Source: Amanita rubescens (lineage: Eukaryota; Basidiomycota; Agaricomycetes; Agaricales; Amanitaceae). From it: a DNA stretch of 64,000 bases. The stretch spans positions 1,550,001 through 1,614,000 of the forward strand of contig WION01000001.1 in NCBI GenBank assembly GCA_015039365.1. Direction: 5' to 3'. Below the pieces are notes generated by a model that was not told the origin of the DNA, searched no databases, and worked only from the letters and a program-made list of their open reading frames with translations. Of this stretch, positions 37,778 to 48,222 are shown piece by piece. A program made the position numbers and the translations under genes. Each line of letters opens with the position of its first letter. Positions within the stretch are counted from its first letter, which is position 1.

Positions 37778-39116
37778 TTATCCAGTAACTACTATCAAAT
37801 CTCCATCGTCGTATTTCACGCTCCCACTACTCTCCGTCTTCGCCCTGCCAGCATCTTCCAAGCAAGCTTTATAATTATTCACTTCTGCAGCAGATATTTT
37901 GAACCCCCCACAAATTACAAATACGACTACTGGCCGTCTGTCCTGATCTTGCCCCGAACGATCCACAAGCTTGTTGAATACACAAGGTTTATATGCGGGT
38001 ACAAGCGCTGTCGAGCAAGCCAATTCAACAAGCAGTTTATGATCGTCTGTGATATTCGTTTCAGAAGTGGAAATATCACCTGTGCGTTCCACATACCAGC
38101 AAATTTAAGACATGCTTCCATGCTCAGTTCATCGGCTACGCTGACACACTTCGTGCCTCCCGTCCTCTCTAAAGCCATCTTTACCACAGCCGCAGATGGT
38201 ACCGATGCGCCCAAAGATCCTGATGCTCTGGATGAAAAACTATTGAAACGCGCCAGGTAGATATCATGAACAGTATCATGTACAAGGTCCACGCTTGAAG
38301 GCAACACCCTTGAAGTACTGTTGAATCTTTGTTGATTCAGCGACATTGAATGGTAAAAACAGTCAGAGCCGATTGTCTCTAACGCTATTAAAGGCACTGC
38401 GAAGCAAATTAATAGTTTTGAGGCGCAATGGCATCGTTCTACGCACCGTCATCCCAACCGGTTTCCTTACAGCCGACGATGAGACCACCCAATAAACCAC
38501 CGCCCCCTACACTGCAGAATATGGCGTCCGGCTTTTCTGACAACTGGTGCGAAATCTCGGACACTATTGATGCGTGACCTTCCCAGAGGATCGGGTCATC
38601 ATACGCAGGTACCATGACGCTGTCCAATCAACCGTTTAAATTATGTCGCGGACTGCCTCGCAGACACTTACGCATGTCCGTCCTGCTTCAAGATCTGTTT
38701 TGCAACTGCCAATGCATCTGAATAAATTTCTCCAGCAACAACAACATGGGCATTTTGCTGCCTCAAAAACTTAAGAGTTTGCTCTGCAGCTCCCAGTGGC
38801 AAACAAACGGTACATTTCACGCCGAGGGCGCGGGCTGCGCAAGCCGCGGCTAGACCAGCATTGCCGCCCGACGCGATGACAGCGTGTAATGAGATACCGT
38901 GCTCATCCTTCGCTTGTCTGACAAAACGAGAGACCCCGCGGTACTTAAAAGAATATGATGGGTGGAGATTCTGGCGTTGTCGCAAGAATCAGGACAACAT
39001 TTGGAAATACGGACCGAGCGTACCTCGAGCTTGAGGTAAACTGAGGCCTTCAAAGTACTAGACAAAACATCCGAAAAAATGAGAGGAGTCTCCTTCCAGA
39101 GATCTATAGGCGACAT
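37778..39116 (-). CDS. PLP-dependent L-serine/L-threonine dehydratase
   Basis: Deaminates serine to pyruvate and/or threonine to 2-oxobutyrate. Exons 37778-38046, 38097-38396, 38447-38619, 38672-38970, 39024-39116; 377 aa. MSPIDLWKETPLIFSDVLSS opens the domain. The PLP lysine lies in PSYSFKYRG (SxKxRG motif), followed by ASGGNAGLAAACAARALGVK (substrate loop), EGHASIVSEISHQL and the phosphate-binding glycine loop CSVGGGGLLGGLIVG. It ends in VVFVICGGFKIS. Regulatory ACT domains are absent, which marks a catabolic CHA1/serine-dehydratase type, not biosynthetic ILV1. Whether serine or threonine is preferred cannot be told. Confidence 0.9.
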
Positions 39117-39459
39117 GGGAGAGTTGAGTAATGAGTACTGAGTATTATTAACTTGAATATTAGTTTCAGCCTTCCTGTCAATGTCAGCCGTCAATTTATG
39201 TGTCACCAGGTACCCTCATGAGTCACTCTGAAGTTGCCATTTAACCATAATAACGATGCTTGAACGTTGAACGTTGACGCGTTCACAAGAATACAATTTA
39301 CACAGCGTAATTATCAGCAACTGACACCTACATCACATCTGTACGTACGCGTTCAATGGGATTCATGCTAGCCAATCAGAACTCGAGTCCGTAAAAGGAA
39401 GGAGCTGTACACAAGTTTCCGTGGCCTGCTCGCTCCGAGTGGCCGACACTTGTTCGTAA
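39117..39459. promoter_or_regulatory. Divergent intergenic region, dehydratase / complex I 24-kDa subunit
   Basis: 343 bases between two start codons, expected to hold both promoters. It includes a short imperfect direct repeat, TTGAACGTTGAACGTTGACG, near 39261-39280. No other signal recognised. Confidence 0.4.
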
Positions 39460-40228
39460 ATGCTGGCCAGTCTTGCAAAACGCATCCCTTTGCGCAACTC
39501 ATCGCAGAGACTATTATCCACATCACACGCTCGTCACTCGGATGCTCTTTTTGTGGTCTGTCTGCTCTCAAATTTGGTAACAACGATACTCATTTCTTGC
39601 AGCATCGCGATACCCCATATAATAACCCCAAGGTATGTTGGGCCAGCATCACCTTTTCCCCTCTAAACGTCTGGTACAGATTCCCTTCGAATTCAATGAA
39701 GAAAACTTGAAACGGGCGAAAGAGATAATCTCTCATTATCCGCCTCAGTACAAGAAGGCCGCCGTCATTCCTCTTCTCGACCTCGGACAAAGGCAGAATA
39801 AAGGATGGACAAGCATCAGCGTTATGAACTTTGTTGCAAAATTGTTGGAAATGCCCCCAATGCGCGTGTATGAAGTTGCGACTTTCTACACTATGTTCAA
39901 CAGGGAGCCTATTGGCAAGAATTTTGTGCAAGTCTGCACGACGACGCCATGCATGCTACGAGGCTCAACCGACATTTTGAACACAGTGTGTCAACATCTC
40001 GGTGGTGTCAAGCCTGGCGAGACGACGAAAGATGGCAAGTTCACTGTCGTCGAAGTTGAATGTCAGGGTGCATGCAGTAATGCGCCTATGATCGTCGTCG
40101 GAGATGATTTCTATGTGAGCTGTGCATTAACGAATGGCGACCAATTATTTATCTTTGCGTAGGAGGATTTGACCCCAGAGACCACCAAAAAGATTTTAGA
40201 CGCCTTCGCCAAAGGAGAGAAGCCCTAA
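39460..40228 (+). CDS. NDUFV2: NADH:ubiquinone oxidoreductase 24-kDa subunit (NDUFV2)
   Basis: Iron-sulfur subunit of the NADH-binding arm of mitochondrial complex I. Exons 39460-39555, 39603-39632, 39680-40114, 40163-40228; 208 aa. The basic presequence [20 protein letters not shown] is followed by HRDTPYNNP, then [54 protein letters not shown] and [15 protein letters not shown]. The four cysteines of the N1a [2Fe-2S] cluster are present: CTTTPC, then C and C in VECQGACSN. Phases close and length is normal. Confidence 0.95.
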
Positions 40229-40479
40229 ACCAGGACCACAAAGTGGACGACACACAAGCGAAAATGCCGCTGGTCTTACTGCTCTGACATCAAAGGTATA
40301 GTAAGCTTAACAGTTGCTCTTGATAGCATGCTCAAAGATTGACAGCCATATGGGCCCGGAGAGTTCTGCACACCTGAATTCCAGCGGTAGTATGAAGTGT
40401 ATATTTCTAATGCAATGCAAGGTATAAGGCCATATAAATTCTGTTCCTAATGTCCTCTCGTGTCTCGTGCGCCGTTCAT

Positions 40480-42278
40480 TCAGTCATCACCTTCGCCATC
40501 ATCATATCCATAACCACCTGCACCACCTTCATTCAACTGGTTAATAATGTAACTGCAAAGGGCTAAATATCTCGTATTCTTATGGTGGAACCACGTACTA
40601 GATCTCTTCCTTAAGATCTTCGCAATATCGATCTGAAAAGAATGAGAATGTCATAATGGCATACTACTGGCCGGTCTCACCTAGTGGCAGATCGCGTTCA
40701 TCTCTACCTACTCAAACATTCAATATCGATAAAAGCAATTTAGAACTAAGCATACCGAATGGCATTTCAATTTCATCGGCAATTCCTTCTATACCCATGA
40801 ATGTAAAGGCGACGACAGTCACGATTGGTACCATTGCCCATCCCAGCTCGTTTAAAAGTGTTAGTGGTAGCGCAAATAAGTAGAGGGTCACGCATTGCTT
40901 GAGATGAATCCCATCTATGAGGTATTAGGTATGAAAAACAGATGGCAAATCAACGTACTCACATGATATAGGAATTGGTGTATTTGCGACACGCTCCATA
41001 GCTGTTAACTGGTCAACCATAGATATGACACTGGATTTATTGTTAGGATCATATTAACGAAAAGGGAGACTAAATTAACAGTTGACTCATTTGATTTGTT
41101 CCTGACAATCAAAGAGCGTAATGCTAAATCCATAACATGGAAAGTGATGGCTCACCAGCTGGGCCAACGGTCTCCAGAAACCCTTCTCTTTTAAACCTAA
41201 ACAAACTTCGACTAAGTTCATGAGCAATGCTGCATTGCAGTTCACTATGCCGTAACCAACGAAATGTTATTGAAGGACGCACCTCAATGGTAACGGCATA
41301 GATCCTTCAAGAGTATTTATGCGTAAATCGGTATTGGAGACTATAAGAGGCGTCGCCTGGTTTGCGAACTGCGGTTTACTTCTTTTCACTCTGACACGCT
41401 TCGTTGCATCTATCTTATTGGTCCCATGTTGGGAATGCCCGTAGACGCTGGTGGTATCGCTTGGTGAATCGCCTGGTGCGTTCGCAACGAGAGAAGAACC
41501 GTCACTCTGCTTAGTCGCATCATACCTACCCTGCCTGCTGTGGGATCTGCTTCGTGAAGCTGAGGGAATTTCTCTCGACCGTACGAACGATTGGGGGATA
41601 ATGCCTTGGTAATCCTCGTGATCCATGCCATCCTCTCCACGTAGATAATGCTTGGTCGCGAATACGAAGAAAAGGCATAGTCGTAGGGCTTCAGCCTTTC
41701 TTCGACGCAGTTGGAAACTCGTGATGTCAGGCTGAGGAGTCTTGCCTTTTGCGTACGCAGGGTCGCCATCTGTTGGAGGAAGTGCAACATTCACCCATAA
41801 AAGCCGAGTAAGGGATCGAGTATTGGATATCATCTGTGCAAAGGATTTTCGCCCCTCCCAATATCGGTCGTATGAGGTGCTGACAAGGGACATATAAGAA
41901 TGGGACTGTGGTAGATGAACAAAGTAGGCACCTATTTCTGTTACAAAGCGGTACAGTGAGTTGAACCCCTCAAAAATAGTCGGACATACCGAAATACCAG
42001 AATCAGGCCAACCTATGGCCATCGTGAGGTACAATTTATATAATTGAAATGAGAGCACAAACCACGACGGAAAGCATGGGTACGATGGAATTGGAAAGCA
42101 CGACATGATATCCTTTTGATGAAGTATACGCTACCAGTGTTGCATATAATGTTATGGTCAAAACGGGGCCGACTATACGTCTGATGATCTGAATGCTAAT
42201 TTAGTTGCAATCGATGATAAGTAAGATTGTACGCCATACGCTGCCTTTAATACGGAAAACATCCGGAAGCCAGGAATA
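40480..42278 (-). CDS. Bestrophin-like anion channel (5' end unresolved)
   Basis: A membrane channel of the bestrophin/UPF0187 family, probably passing chloride or bicarbonate. Exons traced: 40480-40552, 40599-40632, 40681-40707, 40756-40914, 40963-41030, 41080-41101, 41156-41229, 41283-41879, 41932-41937, 41990-42012, 42063-42195, 42235-42278. Text: WLPDVFRIKGS, SNSIVPMLSVVVGLILVFRN, TSYDRYWEGRKSF, FATKHYLRGEDG, MERVANTPIPISYGIHLKQ and MGIEGIADEIEMPFG, then a Gly/Asp-rich tail. One exon is only six bases. The intron after FRIKGS needs a weak GC donor (GCGTAC) or a one-base shift. The start lies upstream of 42278; I could not place a convincing first exon. A Ser/Arg-rich cytosolic insert (~100 residues) follows DYQGIIPQSF. 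Confidence 0.82.
41932..41937 (-). other. 6-base microexon of the bestrophin-like gene
   Basis: Six bases (AAATAG on the minus strand) between an AACAG acceptor and a GTGCCT donor. They complete R, encode N and begin S, giving VFRNSTSYDRYWEG, which is the conserved family block. Confidence 0.75.
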
Positions 42279-43023
42279 CTGCAAAGGAGAAGGTTTGAGA
42301 ATCCCTATAACTGCATCATAAGAGAAGGATTACGGGGCGCAGATGCGCACGCCTGATTCTTGGCGCCTAACAAAAAAAATGAGTCAAAGTACGGATCTGC
42401 CACTCGGTATTTGCCTTGAAAGTTGTAGGTAGGACGTTCAACCTTTTCATTGCAGCACCTGGTGTTGGTGGGACTGCCTTTGTTTAGTGACGTCACACTC
42501 CGCTGAGTCATTCACCCATTGAAATACCTGCGGTGTCCGCACAATACCGATCGTCAAGCCGGTTCCAGCTCAAGGGACAGGGGTCGTGAAACAAAGAAAC
42601 GTTATATTCTTCGTAGGTAAACCGCTGTACCTGGCCGTTCTAATCGCAATTCGTCCTATCTCAAAATATATTATTACACTCCTTAGAAACGGGGGTCATC
42701 AGGGGTCATCGATGTCATCTGTAAGTATCGGGAAAACGATACGTATGCATGCTGATATGAAATACGTTTTACTGGTGTAGGTATATCAGTTATGCAGCAT
42801 ATGGAGCTGAGCCAAAATTGATGGTTGAAAATTGCGAAGAGGCGCTGCATGCTACGACAAGCCGCGACACACGATATTAGAGGAAAAACAGAGGTGCCGT
42901 GACGCAACTTTGATGGGCAACATCACCCTGAATTCCCAGTTATCTATAAAGAGTTCTGCTTGTTGCTGTCGTACCCTTCAACAAAAATCCCCAAATTGTT
43001 AATCCACCCACATTCCTTTAACC
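42279..43023. other. Divergent intergenic region; probably holds the bestrophin first exon(s)
   Basis: Between the traced bestrophin exons (-) and the DUF3455 gene (+). A minus-strand frame at 42305-42511 might contain the missing N-terminus (KYRVADPYFDSFFL), but it is not supported by splice phase. A plus-strand 64-codon frame at 42586-42780 has no support. A TATAAAG box at about 42943-42949 lies ~75 bases before the next ATG. Confidence 0.4.
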
Positions 43024-43864
43024 ATGCTATTCAGCTCATTGATTGTACCGCTCCTTAGTACAGCGCTGGTATTCGCAAGCCCGACTTACCGTATAGGTTG
43101 CGATATTCATGACGCACACCTTATGCTCCCTGCGAACCAAACCCTTATAAAACCCCCACCCGATACGCTATCTCCTATCCATATTGCTGTTGGAGTCGGT
43201 GTCCAAAACTACACATGTAATGCCGCCACTCAAACATATACGTAAGTGGTCGCAAACGGATGCACCTTATAAATTGATAATCCAGATTGTAATCAGGTCT
43301 GTTGGAGCTGTGGCCGAGTTGTTCGATATCTCGTGCCTCTACAAGGATCCTCTCGCGTTCAAGAACATTCAAGATGTTTGGTTCGCTGATTGGTCAAGAA
43401 AGCCTGAGTCCTTTACCGTTTTCGACCTGGTAAAGGAGAATGAAGGCAACTGCGACGTACTCGGTCAGCACTATTTCGTTCAAAACGGCACTGCAATCGC
43501 GCCCAAGTTCGATTTCACATCTGCATCACAGAAGGGTAATCCCGACGCATTTAGCGTATGTGCTAAAACTGGCGATTTACCGGTGTCTGGCTCCAACGTG
43601 GATTGGTTATCGTTGAAGAGTGTTGAAGGGGATCTGGCAGCCATGGTATACAGAGTGGATACCAAGTCTGGTCAGCCTCCTGCTTCTGTGAGTATGCCTC
43701 AGAAATGGGACCAGACGTCTACTAATGGATATTAGTGCGTTGCGGGATCTCCGCTGCTATCGGTAAAATATACCGCGAAATATTGTCCGTATCATTCACA
43801 TTTTTTACTTTTCGCTCAACTAACCACTTTGCTAGGGTTCTTTGGGAATTCGAACAATTATTGA
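43024..43864 (+). CDS. Secreted DUF3455 protein
   Basis: Exons 43024-43241, 43297-43687, 43736-43784, 43836-43864; 228 aa. Signal peptide MLFSSLIVPLLSTALVFASP, then LMLPANQTLIKPP, HIAVGVGVQNYTCNA, SVGAVAELFDISCLY, LGQHYFVQNG, KFDFTSASQKGNPDAF and YRVDTKSGQPPASC, ending VKYTAKYWFFG. This is the DUF3455 family, often mislabelled malate dehydrogenase in fungal databases; no dehydrogenase motif is present and its biochemical role is unknown. Two cysteine pairs and secretion suggest a disulfide-stabilised extracellular protein. A TATAAAG box lies upstream. Confidence 0.87.
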
Positions 43865-44056
43865 TTGCGGACTTAATATGTAAACTTCAACTCCTCCTGA
43901 ACCTATAATCGATTTCTATTGCTACATTGTGCCTGTGTCGGTGACGACTCGGTGTGTTTCTTGAAATATATGTGACTTGAAGTCATGTGATTGTGATTTA
44001 ACGCGTATGATTGCTACAACGCGCATATAATCGCTTCATCCTGCCTATTCAACGGT

Positions 44057-47000
44057 ATGAACGTACTCGTCAAATCGTTCCAGTCTCTGCAAGACGATCT
44101 CAGTAGAAGAAATGAGACAGCACAAGCGGCAGACTCCATCAAGGCTTTGGCGTCTGTAGTGGATATTCTAGTAAGAAAATCACTGGCAAACTGGTTATCG
44201 GGGTATCAATGACCTTTAGAAAACATCTCATATACCTGAAACGACGTTCACGAAATTGACTTTGATACTTCGTAGTCGTATGCTGCCTTTATATCGGATT
44301 GCGCTTAAATCTGCTCTCCGATATGCTGCCGCTGTTCTGGGAGCCATTTCAGATATCAAGTCTCAGAATCCAGATGATGTAAAGCAAAAGGAATCCTGTG
44401 ATAATGCTCACAAATCTCTATTATCGGGCGTTCTGGTGCGTGTCGGTCTAGTAAAGACAGTGCAACGCTAACATTAAGCCAAGGACTACCTTGAACAATA
44501 CCAAACAAGTTGCCAGCCATTTTTCGAACTTTGAAATAATTATAACTAAATTATTTTGGTGTTTGAATAGACGAAAACCAGGCGCTTGTCGCTTCTGCAC
44601 TTTACCCGTTCCTGTGCCGCGAGTTTTTCCCTCTACCAGATAACGCAGTCGGAGATGTGCAAGACGCTTTGCTCTGCACGGCAAGTACATTTCATAAGAG
44701 CATACAACTTAGTCGAGATACTGTGTTGGCAGGTTTTCCAAGTCTTATCCGAGTCTGCCATTTCTCACCCTGGGAACCAACATAAATTGCGAGATCCGAA
44801 TGTGCTCGGCGGGTGGGTCAATCTATACTACTGGTGAAGTGGCTAAAAAGACGCAGTAAACGTCTTGGCCTGATGTTAAGGCAATGCAAAGGTATGTTGC
44901 TTCACATGTAAATTACTACCACATTCTACTCTTGAACAGATTTTGTTGCTCTGGAGGCTCTGCTGGAACTTGTTGGAAACATCATTCCATCTGCAAAAAA
45001 AACAGAAAGAAGAAACAAATTCATTCAAGAAGTTTTCGATCCTAAGGAGTTTGCATGCAGCCTCGAGATTGTTCAGCTCCTAGAACGCGTCAGCTGCACC
45101 GGGTGGGATGCAACATCAACGAAAATATTTGACGCGCTTGCAAAATTGGATTCTTCATAGTATGTCAAATTAAAGTCTGCATTCATTGTGCTGTGCTGAT
45201 CGCCAGTAGTCCTCAACCTTTTGAGACGACGCAGATACGAATTCAGAGGGCGTCCTATATAGTCAGTCGCATATACGCCGACAAAAATGCTTTCATTGCA
45301 AGTGTTGCTGAAGTATGCAATTCATCATTTGTATTGGCCCTGGTTGACCCTCGTATAATGAAGGACGGACAATTTGAAACATTTCAACTGCCGTTTCACG
45401 CGGTAAAACGAATTCAGGTTTCATCGCCTTCAGCATTCATGGCAACAGTCACCGTTTCTGTTTCGTCGTCGCCTCTCCTAGGACATTCGCTTATTATCCG
45501 GGATAAGACTGATGATATGTCGATAGCATTCGATCTAAGGAAGGAAAAAATCCGCGATTTCGCCACTATCCTGCGGAAGCGCGAACTAGTAAGCCAATGC
45601 TGCGCGCTATATGCGCGGTTTTCGTTCAACTCTTTTGCTTCAGAGATGCTTTATGGGCTCCTCTCACGAAAAACAGTCCAAGGCTGAGAGGAATGTGGAG
45701 CTCTCCTTCGATTCGAGGAACAAGATCAATCCACCCCCTTTAGAGGTCTACTTCCTTCAAACATGAGTCCGCGAGACTGAATCACCCTTTCAGGAAAAAA
45801 TTGAAAATCTTACCAAACGTGTGTTAAATTAAATGGTGATTTTCCTTCCTCTACCTCACATAAATTATCTAGTCTGGGAATCATCCAAATCGCCGACAGA
45901 TAATAACGACCAATACGTCGCTACCTCTCCATTGCACATATCTCCCAGTACGATCTCTAACAAGGGAGAATACGTACGGACAACACACGAGCCAACTCAA
46001 TGCATGAAAACATCGAATTCTCCAGGAATCTCTGATTCTCAAGACAATAAAGTGATAGACCTCACTAAACCACAGCTTGATGCCATCTTCGGGGCAAGCG
46101 ACGAGGAGCTGTCAGAAATCTCGGATCTTGAAGTTCCAGGCAAGAGAACCAAATCGATTGAAGTACGAAATAAAAAATGCGCAGAGCCAATGAATGCCGC
46201 ATCCCTGCTCTCCATCCCGGAGAAGGAGAAACGAATTGCAAAAACCGGGCCTTCTAGCAGAACAAGGGACAGTGCCGAGCTTCCGAGCGTGTTGGAGGTG
46301 ACACAAGAAGTAAATGATGGACAAGAGGAAGACACAAATAGGCTTGCTCCGCGATCCTTGCATCATCCTATTTCTCCTACTAACTCAGCTTCTAATGCTA
46401 TGGCAAATTGCAAATATGGAAGACATGTGAGGAAAGCCAGGATTACGTCCATGGAATCTGATGCAGGAGATACGCACTTAGCAACGTCAGGGGGTATAGC
46501 GTCAAATTTGTCCCGCATGCCGCCACTAAGAGGAAGTGTAATCGGAGGAAATACGAAGTTGTACGTTGAAGCAGCGAGCACAGCCGCCACCCGCGATACC
46601 GGAGCAGTGGCATCGGTCAGTGGAATTGCGTTATCAGTAGCTGTGTTGCACTCCTTCACACATTATCTAGGAGTTTCCTGTGCAAGGAGATAAGGAAATA
46701 GTGGCTATACAATCGAACGACAAATACGACAAACACGACCAAGATATTTATGAAGTATTGGGCCCATTACGACCGAATGGCGTGGGGACCCATGCTATTT
46801 CTGCTACGCTGGATAATGGTTCTGGGAAAGCAGACACGGAGCATGCATTATTGAAGATGACTTTAAGCCAAAGAGAACAGAGCACATTCGAGCTTATAAA
46901 ACCCAGGAAGGTGAGGAGCTCGATGTATGCGATATGATGGCCGTAAGCTTGGAGACGCTAGACACAGACACAGACTGACGCAAGTCATGCCAAGACTCTT

Positions 47001-48096
47001 ATTGACTTGACTAGTGATGATGTGGTAGGTACTATTGCTGGACGAGCAGCATCCTGACGATAATGATATTTAATAAAGGAAGATGTGGATTATGGTGCTG
47101 AGGTGTTATTTCAGGAAGACCTGATGGAAGCACAGGCGATAAAATCAACAGAACAAGTGGATCTGTCGAAGAAAGTCAAGAACGTGGTTCCTGCCATGGA
47201 AGCATCGAACAGTATGACAAGGGTATCGTTATTACGACGGGCAGGCGAGGGAGAAAAGGTCGAAGATGTAACGCCTACGCATGCAACTGATCCTCAAGGC
47301 CGAAAGACGGCTACCTCGCGGGCTTCTGTTTCTTTCGTTGTTCCAACTCTCATGAACGGAGGCACTCACACTGCAACAGAGGACGAGCATACACGATTTT
47401 TTGTCTTGAGATCTCGTCAGAAGCGACATCGAACTGGTAGGCGACATTTCTTTCATTCTTAGTGCATGATTATAATTAGCGACCCATAGAAACTAATATT
47501 CAAACCCAAACTTCTCAGCGACAAAGTGCCGAGAGTTACTTTGATCGTCCAAAGTCTCAGGCCGATGCAGACATCATACCAAGAATTGCAGAAGTCCGTT
47601 ATCTCTGTTTTCTGCCTTTCGCACCTCTTCTGATGAATCCTCTTTAAGGTCATCTGCCAAATGCATGAGGTACTATGTCCTTAATCATTCCACCAGGTCC
47701 TTACTCCTATCCATCAGGCCGTCGTAGACAATACAGCAAGGAGGTTCGGTGACGTTAGGAGCGACATTCATGCAACACGACAGAAAATCCTAGAAGGCAC
47801 CGCAAATAATATGCAAATAATGCAAAGAGAAAGGTACGTGACTTGATACACTTTGCTTCAGGTAGACGATTTTATGCTGCGGTGAAAGTGCGCGACATTA
47901 CAATGAAATGGTAGACCTAGCAAATGAATATCTTGATCATGAACGGAAGATGGTTCATGCCCTTTATCAGCTTCTCGGTTCGGAAAGAGATATGGTGCAG
48001 GGTATCAGAGATATCATACAGACGCATGACAGGTTTAGCCTCTCGTCCAAATTCCCAAAACCCTGTTACCCACCGCCCCTACGCCCTTGTGAATGA
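44057..48096 (+). CDS. Candidate meiotic chromosome-axis protein (SYCP2/Red1-like architecture)
   Basis: A protein of about 1040 aa in about 18 exons (44057-44170, 44220-44435, 44484-44508, 44571-~44656, 44733-44812, 44881-44891, 44940-45159, 45207-45588, 45644-45745, 45794-45818, 45873-46615, 46671-46910, 46968-47024, 47079-47436, 47480-47593, 47649-47669, 47718-47833, 47889-48096). Four parts are seen. (1) About 250 residues of helices: LYRIALKSALRYAAAVLGAI, NQALVASALYPFLCREFFPL, FVALEALLELVGNIIP, FIQEVFDPKEFACSLEIVQL. (2) A ~125-residue beta-rich, PH-like domain: FVLALVDPRIMKDGQFETFQ, VKRIQV, ending in helix KIRDFATILRKREL. (3) A long disordered acidic/Ser-rich linker. (4) A C-terminal coiled coil (VVDNTARRFGDVRSDIHATR, YLDHERKMVHALYQLLGSER). 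This order matches SYCP2/Red1; I infer, not prove, homology. The exon 4 end and the join at 47480-47485 are uncertain (one base too many). Confidence 0.55.
44881..44891 (+). other. 11-base microexon in the axis-protein candidate
   Basis: GCAATGCAAAG between a GTTAAG acceptor and a GTATGT donor. It joins DPNVLGG to DFVALEALLE with correct phase (1+9+1). Confidence 0.5.
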
Positions 48097-48222
48097 TGTA
48101 TAGTCATGTAGCAGTGTGTATTTACGCATGATTAGCAACTGTTGATCCGGTCATCCGGAGGTTATGATCAGGGTCAGGTTGAATTATAACACTCAGTCTT
48201 CCGTTAGTTTCACCGCGACTTC

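Noticed and set aside
42586..42780. 64-codon plus-strand frame before the DUF3455 gene
   Set aside because: No family text or signal, and it lies in the expected promoter region of divergent genes.
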